A stretch of DNA of 64,000 nucleotides from Citrus sinensis (Eukaryota > Streptophyta > Magnoliopsida > Sapindales > Rutaceae). Position numbers and translations under genes: made by a program. The DNA is taken from the NCBI RefSeq assembly GCF_022201045.2, contig NC_068564.1, positions 32,455,001 through 32,519,000 on the forward strand, given 5' to 3'. Of this stretch, positions 46,591-58,668 are shown in pieces. Under the pieces are notes generated by a model. The model had not been told where the DNA came from and did not search any database. It worked only from the letters and a program-made list of their open reading frames with translations. Positions within the stretch are counted from its first letter, which is position 1; every line of letters starts with the position of its first letter.

Positions 46591-47255
46591 TGTTAAGCAA
46601 ATAAAAGCACCAGGTCGGCCATGCTACTATTTCCACCCCGGCATGAATCACCTCAGCCAAATGGTACGAGCAGAACAGGGGGTAACATGAGCTGATCAGA
46701 GACGAATACCGACCAGAGTCGTATACCGAGTCGGTACCCGTCCCTCAAAAAGCGGAAACACGATCCCACAGAATCGCGGTAGTTGCGCTTTTCCCAGAAC
46801 CGTTGTGGGAGATGCGAGATCCCACGTTTGCCCACAATGTAGCAGTTAAAATCCCATGAGGGGCTGCCACTACCCGAAAAAGGTGGGATGAATGGCAAAC
46901 GGAAACGTGGGGACAGCGGCTATAAAAGAAGAAGAAATCGGTGAAGAAAGGGGAAAAAAAAAAAGAGAGAGGGAAAACGCTGCCAAATTGCAACTAGGCC
47001 ATTTCCTTACAAATTTTTAATAAGCTCCTGGAATCCAAATTACACTGTTTTCCCGTAAACACCTTGTGCTAACTTAGGCATCGGAGGGTTTACGCCGGCA
47101 AAACCACCGGCGTCTCTGATCCATTTTTAGTGAGTGCAGGTCTATTGAGAGAAAGGAGGACGATTCCAATCCCAGTGAACGAGCAACAGTAGATAACACA
47201 AACGTTGGTGAAAGAATCTGGTCGGTCAAGAGGCGAGCAGATTTCAGCATCAACA
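46591..47255 (+). repeat. 3' LTR
   Basis: 665 bases, about 98% identical to the 5' LTR, TG...CA ends, followed by target duplication CCTTC (47,256-47,260). Confidence 0.95.
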
Positions 47256-47260
47256 CCTTC

Positions 47261-48199
47261 ATTCAATTAAAAAAATTTAAATAGAAAAAAAAACCACAGC
47301 AAACAGTCGCTGTAAATTGAAGCCTCACCGATTTTCATCGTCTTCACCAAACTGTTACTGCAAAAATCAACGTCATTGGTCGTCGCTGACCGTTGAGCAG
47401 GAGCAATAGCAACAACGATCTAGCAACAACAACCATCACCGATGATGATGTCGACAACGACGATGATATTATGATCCAAATCCGATTTTGATTTGTTGTT
47501 GTCGTTGATGATGATGATTTTGATTATTATTATTGTTATTATGATTTTCAAATGTATTATTATCATTATTATTGATAAAAAAATATTATAATTAATATAT
47601 TCATGTTAATGATATTATTATTATTATTAACAATAATTAATAATAATAATTTCTGAATAACAATAATTACATTAATTAAAATATAAAATAATAATTATGA
47701 TAATAATTAATTAAAAACTTTTTAGTAATTTATGACAGTCTAATTTATTATGACTAAGATTTCAAGACAAACTAAACACATCAATGATAATACAATTTAT
47801 TCTAATTTTGATTTCTACAGTTAAAGTAAATAATGTAGTTTATTTCATGCTCAAACTTTATGTTGTAATATCAAAATAAAGTTATAATAATAGTATTGAT
47901 GTTGTATCAGTTATCATATGAATTAAGATGCGAATATGCTAGAAAGGGATCACGTTGATATGGTCTGTGAGAACTTTAGATGAGTAAAGCTCAATCTTTT
48001 AAGTCTTTTTACATTAAGTATATTGAATTTATAATAAATCACATCTGCATCTTTCCAATAAAATTCGTATTATAACACTTCTGATATAAAGAATGACAAA
48101 TCTGTCTTTTTATTGATGACCAAGACTGCAAAGAATAGCTCTACAGAGAGCATATAATTGAATGTAATAAGTTTACACTGATTTATCTGTTTGATTTAA
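47261..48199. other. Intergenic between the retrotransposon and E'
   Basis: This resumes the copy 2 sequence collinear with 15,321-16,629, with GAT and ATT/AAT repeats (about 47,440-47,710). About 340 bases present in copy 1 are missing. No gene is seen. Confidence 0.65.
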
Positions 48200-48932
48200 T
48201 CACTTCTTTAGGAGATTTTTTCTTTTCAAAGGAAGGCCTTGAGGAAATCTCTTTGCGTCGGTGCAGTAGTTGTAAATCATGTATGTCTTTTGTACCCATT
48301 TCAGCCTTTCTTAACTTGTTGAATCAAGCTCTTGTGAGAACCAGGAGCAGCCGTTGGATATATGGAGAGGAAGGTGAACTTGAAGCACAAGAAGATATTC
48401 CATTAGACGAGACACATGCATCAGCATTGAAGTTTCTATAAGAAGCGGCGAAAGGAGCATGTGTCCATTGTGTCTTGATAAGGCCACCTCTTGTAGCCTA
48501 GTCATCAGCATTCCGTAGAGAAGAGTACATCCTCATTGGTTGATTCTTTAGAAATGGCACTCCAATTGATTCTGAGTTCTTGAATTCTCTTATGGGGGTG
48601 CCATCAACAGAGAAGCTGGAAATTACAATGAAAAAAGTTATAAGTCTAAGCAAATTAACGACAGGGAAAAAAACAGTACTTACACAATGCGCTGAGGATT
48701 CCAGAGGATGGAATAGGTATGAAAATCGGCAGTAAGGTCAAACCAGAGGTGAAATTGTTGCTCTCTGTCACCTTTGCCATTTGTGAATACATTGGTGTGC
48801 AGAGTGTAAGGGTCACCACTTAAATTGCCCAAGAATTCAAAGTCTATCTCCCCGAGTATTATCAAAATCTTGGTAGAAGTTAGCAGAAGAAGCTACAATT
48901 AGAGAGAAAATCACAAAACTGACCATCAACAT
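48200..48932 (-). pseudogene. XTH pseudogene E'
   Basis: Counterpart of E with the same exon 1/exon 2 fusion (CTCGGGGAGATAGACTTT) and the same TAG in [10 protein letters not shown]. It differs from E by scattered substitutions and a changed C-terminal end (stop at 48,200-48,202). It is a duplicated pseudogene. Confidence 0.9.
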
Positions 48933-50109
48933 GGACGGAATATATGAAGAAACTAGAAAGCAAGCCACTGGAATGTTTTGCATGTGAATAGTATTAGAAA
49001 TGTAAAAGAATCTGAAATGATGAAAAGGTTGTGCTTAGTTGGTGTTTTTATCCTATAAGTTTAGGCAGAGTTGAACGGAGAGAAGATACACGGGAAACTT
49101 CAGTACGTTTTGGTAATAGTTGGCAAAGTAATGTAGCAAATGACTGTTCATTAAAATGGCGCAGACCAAGTTTTCCAGACGCGGTTTTGCTTGATTTGTT
49201 AATTGTTTATAAAGAAAGGGAAGACAAGGCGCCGCCTAGTTCCCTTTTCAAAACAAACATTCATTTTACATACAGTTAGGTCCAAGTGAATGGCAAGCGA
49301 AACCCACCACCGTCTCGCGTGTTAGACAACGCCAGTAACATAAAATTTGAGTAATGTCATGCGGTTATTGCCAACCCAATTCGGATATTTAGTTTGTCTC
49401 CTCCTTAATATTACATTTTATGTATCATTTATTAATTAGGTTGATAACAAATAATTAATAATAAAATAAATATTATATACATGACAATAAAAGATTAATT
49501 TTGGAGTTACTAAATTAAGAATTCAAACAGAATAAATATAACATAATTGTCACTTGGGTGAACACTGAATTGCTAGTGAGGAGAATTTTCAATTCTGGAA
49601 TTTCTTAATAAGTTCTATGTTATTCTTAGTATTATTATAATATTATTCATTTGCTCTTGCCTTGAGAATCAATTAATAAAAAAAGCTGAAAATCTGAAGA
49701 GAGGGTCGCATCATGTGAATTCAACTGTCTTTAGTAGTGGCGGTGGGAAAATCTAATAAGAGTCAGCTGGTAGTGGGACCACGACAGCGGCACATACTAA
49801 ACTAAACGGAAGTCGTTTGGTCCCAAAAATAATGCAAAAACCGCGTGCTATAATAAAATATGGCTGGTCGGATAATGCTTGTTAGTGCGATATGCACAGC
49901 TATTTTATTATACTTTTTTCAAGCCAACAACTGTCCACAGCCGAGCTCACTGGACCTTTCCCTTCACTTTCCTCTGCATTTTACATTTCCCATCTTCACC
50001 GGCTATAAATACAACACAATGGTCTTAAACACATTCATCGCTCCACTTTCGAATTACAAACTTCTCTCAGTTAATTCAAACACTACTTGTACCTCGTTTG
50101 CTCAAGCAT
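48933..50109. other. Divergent promoter region between E' and F'
   Basis: Collinear with 17,363-18,547. It carries the F' promoter. The open frame at 49,860-50,177 overlaps this promoter and is not considered a gene. Confidence 0.6.
50004..50011 (+). promoter_or_regulatory. TATA box of XTH F'
   Basis: TATAAATA about 100 bases before the F' ATG, in the same context as in F and G. Confidence 0.75.
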
Positions 50110-51185
50110 ATGTCAATGGCTTCAACGTTGCATTTGTTTCTTGTGCTTGGCTCTTTGATGGTTGCATCTGCTGGTAACTTCTACAAAGATTTTGACATCA
50201 CCTGGGGAGATGGCCGTGCCAAGATGCTCAACAATGGCGACCTTCTTACTCTTTCCCTCGATAAAGCTTCTGGCTCAGGATTCCAGTCCAAGAATGAGTA
50301 TCTATACGGCAAGATTGACATGCAGCTCAAGCTTGTCCCAGGCAACTCTGCTGGCACTGTCACTGCTTATTACGTAAGTTCCTTCTTTTAATACAACTTA
50401 ATCATACGCAAGTATTATGCATGCAAACTGGGTCGTAGTTGAATAATCATATGTGATGATACATATAAATATCTGTTTTTTTTTTTTTTTAATGCAGCTA
50501 AAATCACCGGGATCAACATGGGATGAGATAGACTTTGAATTCTTGGGAAATTTAAGTGGTGACCCTTACACTCTTCATACCAATGTCTTTACAAATGGCA
50601 AAGGTGACAGAGAGCAACAATTTCACCTCTGGTTTGACCCCGCTGCTGACTTTCACACCTATTCTATCCTCTGGAATCCTCAGCGCATTGTGTAAGTAAT
50701 ATTTTCCTTCAATCTCCATCATTAGTTTTTTTTCCTTGTCATTCAATCTGCTTAGACTTATCAATGTTTACTTAATTTTCAGCTTCTCTGTTGATGGCAC
50801 GCCCATAAGAGAATTTAAGAACTCAGAGTCAATTGGCGTTCCGTTCCCAAAGAATCAGCCAATGAGAATATACTCTTCTCTCTGGAATGCTGATGACTGG
50901 GCCACAAGAGGTGGCCTCGTGAAGACAGATTGGACACATGCTCCTTTCACTGCTTCCTACAGAAACTTTAATGCTGAAGCTTGTGTTTGGTCTAATGGAA
51001 AATCTTCTTGCGCTTCAAATTCTGCTTCCTCTACATCCAGCAACGGTGCTTGGTTCTCACAAGAGCTAGATTCAACAAATCAAAGTAGGCTGAAATGGGT
51101 GCAGAAGAATTACATGATTTACAATTACTGCGCTGATACAAAGAGATTTCCTCAGGGCCTTCCTGCAGAATGCAGAACCTCCTAG
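50110..51185 (+). CDS. Xyloglucan endotransglucosylase/hydrolase (XTH), gene F'
   Basis: Exons are 50110-50373, 50498-50691 and 50783-51185 (286 codons plus stop). Catalytic motif [11 protein letters not shown] (E98, E102) followed by N-L-S. Four C-terminal cysteines. It differs from F by a handful of residues, for example Val instead of Ile at the exon 2/3 junction, and NLS instead of NSS. AATAAA at 51,297-51,302. Probably fully functional. Confidence 0.94.
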
Positions 51186-53062
51186 AGAAAATAATCAACA
51201 AGACGCTTAAAAATTATTTTATTCTTTCGTGTAATCATTCAATGGTTATTCAATTCATGTAGATTCTGGAGTCAGATTCTTTGTTTCTCTGTAATCAATA
51301 AAATGGCATATTAGTCCAATTTTTACCATATGTAACACTGGTTAATGAATTTAAAAAAGGATAATGTTATGCGTACTTGCGTGGTATACAAATTAAGTAT
51401 GCTAACTAAGTAAACATAATATTACTATTTCAAAAGATTTTGTTCTTCTTTGTTGTTATTCTTCGTAAGCTTTAGCATATAGTTATAAGCCTAATTAAAG
51501 GTATTGACATGATGACTCATTAATAAAGCTTTTAGACCCTAGATTGGAATATGACGAATTATCGAGGAAGCATGAAGATAAGAGCAAATGAGTCTCCACC
51601 AGAATGAGAAGAAAATATACTGCGTGTGAGCGTTACCGTATTTGTGTCAATCGAGGAGAAATTTTGGCCATTGATTAGTATTTAGATAAGGCAGTAAAAG
51701 GGTAAAATGGCAGAAATAAACTAAAAAAATAACTGAGTGAACTTGCACAAGTCGATGAGGAAGAGTGATGCATACTGTTATTGTTGTACGTGTTAATTAA
51801 TAATGAGAGGGGGACAAGCTGCGAGCCAGCTCTCAAGTGTTGATTTTTCAAGGCGAGTCAACCCCGCCAGGACACCACCGCCTTTCCAGATAAACAAATT
51901 AAACATTCTCTAGTATAAGTGGTAATATACAAAACAGGAAACAGGGCTTTTGTACACAGCAAAATCTTCAGTCCGTTCGATTTAAATACCAATATCTATA
52001 AATTCCTTAATAATAATAATAATAATAAGCATATCTTCAAGTTCTATATGTGTTTTATTACACACGAACCCACCAGGAAGCATGTGTTATCAATTAACCT
52101 AAAATTTGGAAACAAATTCACAGTTTCATGTTACTAGGAAGCATGTGTATCGGTATCTTGGGATACATATTTCTTAGATGTTAGATCCATGATTAGTGTT
52201 AGGGACTCCAGTAAAGACTTGTCTTTAATTTTCTTGGGTCAAGCCAATTTCGTTTTTACATAGCAAAGGTTTCTTGTTCAAATCTCAGCGTGCTCAATTT
52301 TTTGCGAATAACACACGTATATGTTTCAATTCTTGTATGTTCAAGAACCTCTAATTTAATCTCCTATCTCCGCTTTTGGAACGACATGACCTTCAAACTG
52401 GATCCATGTTTCACATGGGCAGGTCTTTTAACACTTTAATGCTATTTTCTGGACTCCTGTTTAACGTCTTAAGCTTTTGAATTAAATGATTTCCTGATAA
52501 TAAATATAGTTATCGAAAAAATCTGTTAATTAAGTAGGTCATTGAGCAATTTTTTCTTTTTCTTTTTCTTTTGAGCATAAAATGCAAAAAAAAAAAAAAT
52601 GAAAATCTCGAGAGAGAAGAGTACCCAGTGAATTCTACATTTTCTTTTTTGTGTTTTGACTGGTGGTGGCTGGAAAAAAAAAAAGCTAATAAGAGTCAGC
52701 CGGTGATGGGAACATAACAGCAGTACAGAATAAGTACTTGAGTCTCAAAAATATGCAAAGCCGCGTATTGTAATTAAAAAAAGTCCCTGTTGTAGCGTGT
52801 TCTGTTAGTGCGATTCGGACAGCTGTTTTTATTTCATCACGCTATTTTACGCAAACAACTGGCCACAGCTGAAGCTGAACTAACTGGAGCTTCCCATTAC
52901 TTTCCTCTGCTTTCGTTATACTCACCTTCACCAGCTCAATCAAGCTATAAATACCAAACCCTGGTAAGGTCCTAAACACACTCATCGCTTCACTTTAAAA
53001 AATTTCAAACTTCTCTCCAACTCAATTTCTTCTATCTTGTTGTTGCTCAGACGAAAGCTTCC
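51186..53062. other. Intergenic between F' and G'
   Basis: Collinear with 19,622-21,482, with small indels and an expanded AAT run near 52,012-52,030. It includes the G' promoter. No other gene is recognised. Confidence 0.65.
52946..52953 (+). promoter_or_regulatory. TATA box of XTH G'
   Basis: TATAAATA, 117 bases before the ATG of G', as in gene G. Confidence 0.75.
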
Positions 53063-54137
53063 ATGGCTTCAGTATTGCATCTGTCGCTGCTGCTTCTTGG
53101 CTCTTTGATGGTTACCTCTGCTGGTAACTTCCACCAAGATTTTGATATCACTTGGGGAGACGGGCGTGCTAATATACTCAACAACGGCCAGCTTCTTACT
53201 CTTTCCCTTGATAAAGCCTCTGGCTCCGGCTTCCAGTCCAAGAATGAGTATCTATTCGGCAAGATTGATATGCAACTCAAACTAGTCCCTGGCAACTCTG
53301 CCGGCACTGTCACTGCTTATTATGTAAGTTCCTGCCTTTATATGAATAAACAATATGCATGTTTGATCATCACCCTTTATATGAATAAACAATATGCATG
53401 TTTGATCATCATGTATCTGACATATAGACCTTTGACTTTTTGTTCACGCAGTTAAAATCGCCAGGATCAACATGGGATGAGATAGACTTCGAGTTCTTGG
53501 GGAATTTAAGTGGTGACCCTTACACTCTGCATACCAATGTATTCACAAATGGCAAAGGTGACAAAGAACAACAATTTCACCTCTGGTTTGACCCCACTGC
53601 TGACTTTCACACCTATTCTATCCTCTGGAATCCTCAGCGCATTGTGTAAGCAATATTTTCCTTCAATCTCCATCATTTCTTCTTTCCTTGTCATTCAATC
53701 TGCTTAGACTTATCAATGTTTACTTAATTTTCAGCTTCTCTGTGGATGGTACTCCCATAAGAGAGTTCAAGAACTCAGAGTCAATTGGAGTTGCATTCCC
53801 AAAGAATCAGCCAATGAGAATATACTCATCTCTCTGGAATGCTGATGACTGGGCTACAAGAGGTGGCCTTGTCAAGACAGATTGGACGCATGCTCCCTTC
53901 ACGGCTTCCTACAGAAACTTCAACGCTGATGCCTGTGTCTGGTCTAATGGAAAATCTTCTTGCGCTTCAAGTTCACCTTCCTCTCCATCCAGCAGCAGTG
54001 CCTGGTTCTCACAAGAGCTTGATTCAACAAGTCAAGAAAGGCTGAAATGGGTGCAGAAGAATTACATGATTTACAATTATTGCGCTGATGCAAAGAGATT
54101 TCCCCAGGGACTCCCTGCAGAATGCAGAACCTCTTAG
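53063..54137 (+). CDS. Xyloglucan endotransglucosylase/hydrolase (XTH), gene G'
   Basis: Exons are 53063-53323, 53452-53645 and 53735-54137 (285 codons plus stop). The protein matches G except for one residue (Thr for Ala near the signal cleavage site). Introns, the 39-base intron repeat (53,336-53,413) and several hundred bases of 3' flank also match almost perfectly. Catalytic motif intact (E97, E101). AATAAA at 54,219-54,224. Confidence 0.95.
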
Positions 54138-56343
54138 AAGTTTTGCAAAATCAACACATACATCAAAAAAATTTATTCTTTTTGTCAATTCTTTGATTCT
54201 TTGTTGTATTTTGTCGTCAATAAAATGGCAAATTAGTCCAACTTTCTCAATGTAATACAAAATTTAGCATATAAATATCATGAGATTATGTTCTCTACTC
54301 TTCGCATGCTTGCTATATGTTCTTCTTTGGCTAGGTTTTAACGTAGAAACGACCAAACCTCTTCACATATGCAATGGTACTCTAAATTTTTGACTGACTT
54401 AACGGGTAAGGACTAGCAAAATATTCTATTGCCATTAAAACGACTTCTCTCATTTGGGACTTTTATCAAACATCTTGCAAGCAAACGATTAAAATTCACC
54501 GACACCCACTCCGAGATTTTTTTTTTAATGTCCTGTTAAAATAGTACACCCAACAGTAACATGACAATAAAAAGATAAATCAAGAACAAATACAATCACA
54601 ATTGTATCCAGTTATTTAATTCTTATATTCATCTTTGATTCTTTCATGTAGTATTCATGCATGTTCACACACAAATTTAGGATCCAAGCTTTATGGCATT
54701 TGGGGATTGAGCATCTTCTTGATTGGGGGGGTGAATGGTTAATGCACCTAATAATTGTAACTTAGTTTATCACGTTTTATTAGGTAGGATCCAAAAAAAT
54801 GAACATTGATTTGATGAGTAATGATACACTTATAAAATTCAGATGTAAAGTTTATATAGTAAATAATGTGATATTTGATATATCATTCATTTATTAATGT
54901 TTGATCCTATTAAAAAATTAACTTTATAAATGTGTCATTACTCTGATTTTATTACGTGTTTAGTAATTGTTTAATGTTAAAAAAAAACACTTAAGTAAAA
55001 CCATATTTGTTGTTCGATTGAAAAATAAACAGGCTGTTAGTTTAGTATTATCATTACAATAAATTAACACAAAAAATGGTGAGACACATTTGACATAAAG
55101 CATTGGATTCCATATGGTGGGACTCATAACTCATTTGAACCTTTTTTTTTTTTGTTTTTTAATTCCTTATACATTCTCAGAAACATGTACATATATTTAT
55201 TACTTTTTCATCTTACGATAATAAGGCTAATATTTATCATCCATTCAACAAATTACAGAATCCTCAATTTTATATTCAACACTCAAATAATTGAAGCATT
55301 CCATATTTTGTTCGCAAATGAAAAGGTGATAAAATTTTTCGATCGTCCTAATACTAGAGTCTAGAGCCATTCTCCAATAGTAAAAGAAATGACAAAAATA
55401 TTTGGAAAACAAACAGAAAGGTTTAATTATTTTAATAACTTTGTTGTCTGTTGAAATTATGTAGTTATATCTACAAGATTCTAAATTATTCACACACAGC
55501 ATAAAAATATAAAAATTGAAACGATAATTGCTTATTTTATTCTCTGACGAAAAATTGAAAATGAAAAAAATGATAAATAAGGAGAAAGTCTTAAGTATTC
55601 TTGACAAATTACTCCCTACTCAATTATTCAACTTTAATTGTGTTTGAACATTTTCATGATTTTTTTTTAATTAAAATTTTGTCGGCATCCACTGCTGTGG
55701 AATTAATTTATTACTTGTATGTATAATATATGAATCATTTAATAAACCAAGCAAGACGATTTCTAATTTTATTTTAACACATATGTAAAGCAGCAAAAAG
55801 ATATAATAATATTCAAAATGGAAGTTTAAAATAATCATGGCATTAAATAGACTTAAGCCATAATTAATTATATCGGTTATAGATTAATTAATCACTTCAT
55901 ATTGTTTTGGATTCAAATGGTAATTAAGCAAGTATATTTCCCCCTGTTTAGTCTAACATGCATTTTATCTAGCAGTCGTCGCTTTATAATAAACAATATT
56001 ATCGTTTTAACTTAATTAATTAACGTCTTATTCTTTATACAAAAATAATGGACAAATTGAAACCGGTCAGCATCATCAAAGAATTTAAAAAAAGAAAAGG
56101 AAAAAAGATAAGAGCTTGGTGACTTATGATCAGCAATCAAGCTATACTCCATTATTGAAAAAGAAACTGGTCTAACAACATTCAATTACACTCCTGAACA
56201 GAAAGAGAAAGATATAAGAGAGAGAGAGAGAGAGAGATTAAAGATGCGCTAAATGAATGGATCATCGCCATTAGAGATGTATCCTCACTATCTTTTCCTG
56301 GGAAGTTTATTTGGAAAGCTAGAAAATGAAAGGAAATGATACA

Positions 56344-56344
<1 letters not shown>

Positions 56345-56377
<33 letters not shown>
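56345..56377. repeat. (AT)n microsatellite
   Basis: An uninterrupted alternating AT run of about 16 units, close to an (AG)n run at 56,217-56,236. Confidence 0.92.
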
Positions 56378-56379
<2 letters not shown>

Positions 56380-56434
56380 ATCCATCGTACGTGCTTCACT
56401 TTCACTTTCAAGAACTTATGGACTGATGTGAAGA

Positions 56435-56809
56435 GAGCTCCATGAGGGGGATTTTAAGGTGTTCCCAATTTATCATCTGCGGTTGAGAAATGAAAAATGT
56501 AGGGTGCAAACCCCAATAACCCCGTCTCTAGTGTTTACAGCCCCTCTTTATTTATAGGGTTTTACATCTACAAATAGAAAAATTTTAAAATACATTAAAG
56601 ATATTATGTAACTTATACAACAAGTAAATAATATTATGGCATGTGTGTATTTATTTTAAAAAATTATTATATAAATAGTGATTATATTAAATTCAATTAC
56701 ATATATCATATATGTATTAATTATTTGTAATACATCAAAAATATTCTAAAATTTCTCCAACAAGTGATGCTGATAGCCTTGCAAATTTTTGTATGCTTTA
56801 ATGCCACGT
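56435..56809 (-). promoter_or_regulatory. Promoter-like repeat block 1 (minus strand)
   Basis: Read on the minus strand: an ACGTGGC box (56,803-56,809, ABRE/G-box type), then TATAAATA (56,549-56,556), then a short leader and GGAGCTCTC (GAGCTC at 56,435-56,440). The same order occurs in block 2. A 22-codon frame crosses the GAGCTC site; no product can be named. Confidence 0.35.
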
Positions 56810-58139
56810 ACTTGCTTCTTAATTGTGATAGTTAGATTGTAAAAATTTTGGGTTTACATTTATTTACTTTATAATTAATTAGCAAATACTACGTGCAGGC
56901 ACCCTTGATAGATATTAGATTGTCAGTTAATATGTAGTAACTTTAGGAAACAAATTTATGAGGTGGAATAAGAAAAAAGTTAAAAGAAAAGATTTATCAA
57001 ATTAAATAAATTAAAATTTTAAATCTAGTTAATTAAATAATTTTCCAATAATTTTATTTAATTAAAAAATTAATTTATATTTTATCTAATTCTTTATTTT
57101 TTAAAATAAAAAATAAATTAAAATGTTGCTCCTTGCGTAGTTTCTTCTAATAACGTTTTTTAGTTAGTTATTCGAGTTCAAATTTTAGAAAGTCACGAGT
57201 TAAAAATTAATATAAATTTTACCCACCCTTATATTTTAATAAAAATAAATAATAATAATAATAATAAAATTACAAACTCTTGTATCAATTATTCTAATTG
57301 ATATCACATGATCTCATTGATTAGATGAAAATATCAATAAAAATATATATAAATTTTAAAAATAAATTAAATTGCTGGCTTCTCTCTCTTTGTGACAAGA
57401 CAGAGACTAAAACAAATCAAGAGAAAAATGATCATAACAAGCAAACAAAAGTTTTAACACGACACGGGAAAAGTATTGCTAATGTCCCCGAAAAATCTCT
57501 TTAAGGAAATCCATAAGAAAAATAACGGATTATTATTATTTTTCCTGTTTTGAGGGTAGCCAAGAACATCATATCTCCAAAGGGCTCTACGTACTTGAAA
57601 GAAAATTATCAGAGGCCCACCTATGGTTTGCATTATTCTCACTGAAGCAGATAATTTAGAGGAAATACCCATGATTTTATTAGCCGATGTTCGGCAGATT
57701 TGATAGAGAAATATATAGGCGTATACCTATGGAATTACAATTCCTTTGGCATCGTAAAAAAAAAAAAAAAGAAGGTTTTAATAACCACTCTTCAACACTA
57801 ATCCGTTATTATCCACCAAAAGGGAGGGGGGCAGGAAGAAACTCCTACATGGAGGGCTGCTGAAATGATCTCCACAAATTTTCTTGGTAGGTAGTTTGGA
57901 CAGCTAGAAAATGATAGAAAACACAGCCAAATAATAACCATATCGTAGGTGTCATCTTTATAGCTCCGCTACCATACATATGTAACTTCATTACAACTCA
58001 ACAAAGCATATAGCCATATATGATCCGCATTAATTTTGAGATACAACAGCTGATCACATGATACTGAGACCAAAGAGAGAACAACCGGTTGATGAGGTAT
58101 TTTAAAATACCTCATGAATATTTGTGGTGATTGAAGGGA

Positions 58140-58668
58140 GAGCTCCTTGTGGGGACATTTATAGGGTTTTCTAATTTTTTTCTTCTTAATTTCATTTGGA
58201 AATTAAAGGAAATAGGAAATGCCCCAACCCTTACACACACCCCATCTCTTGCTTCTGCTACATCACCTCTCTCAATATAGTGAGTTTTGCATGTAGAGGT
58301 GAGTCGTAGCCTCGACATTTGTGAACTTTAATGCCACGTACTCGCCAGCTGTAATGGATTCTCATAGATGTTTTCTTGCTTATTCCCTTTGGGTAAGGTT
58401 ATAAACGAAGTTCACTCAGAAGCGGCCAGGATTAAAATGAAAACCTTATCTCGAAATCTCTACCGATAGAGCTTTTGCATATCTACACGTGTGTTGTGAT
58501 AACCTCACTCATTTCTGTATTTTAATGCCACGTAAACAGATATTTTATCTTGAAATCCAATCTTTACTCAAATCATATACGGAGATTTTTGCAGAGATTT
58601 TTGTTTCTTATTAGTTTGCATGTGTATGCAATTTGATAGTCACTCTTTTGTGTACTTTAATACCACGT
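58140..58668 (-). promoter_or_regulatory. Promoter-like repeat block 2 (minus strand)
   Basis: Minus-strand ACGTGGC boxes at 58,333-58,339 and 58,527-58,533, a variant (ACGTGGT) at 58,662-58,668, then TATAAAT at 58,157-58,163, then GAGCTC at 58,140-58,145. The boxes are embedded in longer shared sequence (TTTAATGCCACGTACTCGC on the plus strand), so they are diverged duplicates of one upstream region. Confidence 0.4.

Larger units (their letters stand above)
38831..47255 (+). mobile_element. Non-autonomous Ty3/gypsy-type LTR retrotransposon
   Basis: 8,425 bases, flanked by 5-base target duplications CCTTC (38,826-38,830 and 47,256-47,260). The empty site ATACCTTCATTC is intact in copy 1 near 15,314-15,325. 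LTRs of 663 and 665 bases start TGTTAAG and end TCAACA. Inside, in order: primer binding site, broken gag start, gag-protease frame, the C-terminal end of integrase, a 69-base tandem array, two antisense frames, and a G-rich polypurine-like tract before the 3' LTR. Reverse transcriptase, RNase H and the integrase catalytic core are absent. The gag/protease type and the antisense frames fit the plant Tat lineage (inference). Confidence 0.95.
25887..54760 (+). repeat. Segmental duplication, copy 2
   Basis: Collinear with 1-23,178. It is longer mainly because of the 8.4-kb LTR retrotransposon at 38,831-47,255. It lacks the two SINEs and about 2.8 kb of the C-D spacer. The right edge lies where 'cttgattggggg' is followed by diverging sequence near 54,740-54,760. 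No copy of gene H follows. Confidence 0.92.

Noticed and set aside
58112..58318. 68-codon minus-strand frame across the block 2 TATA-like site
   Set aside because: Weak similarity to frames in the other blocks may only reflect DNA repetition; no known protein.
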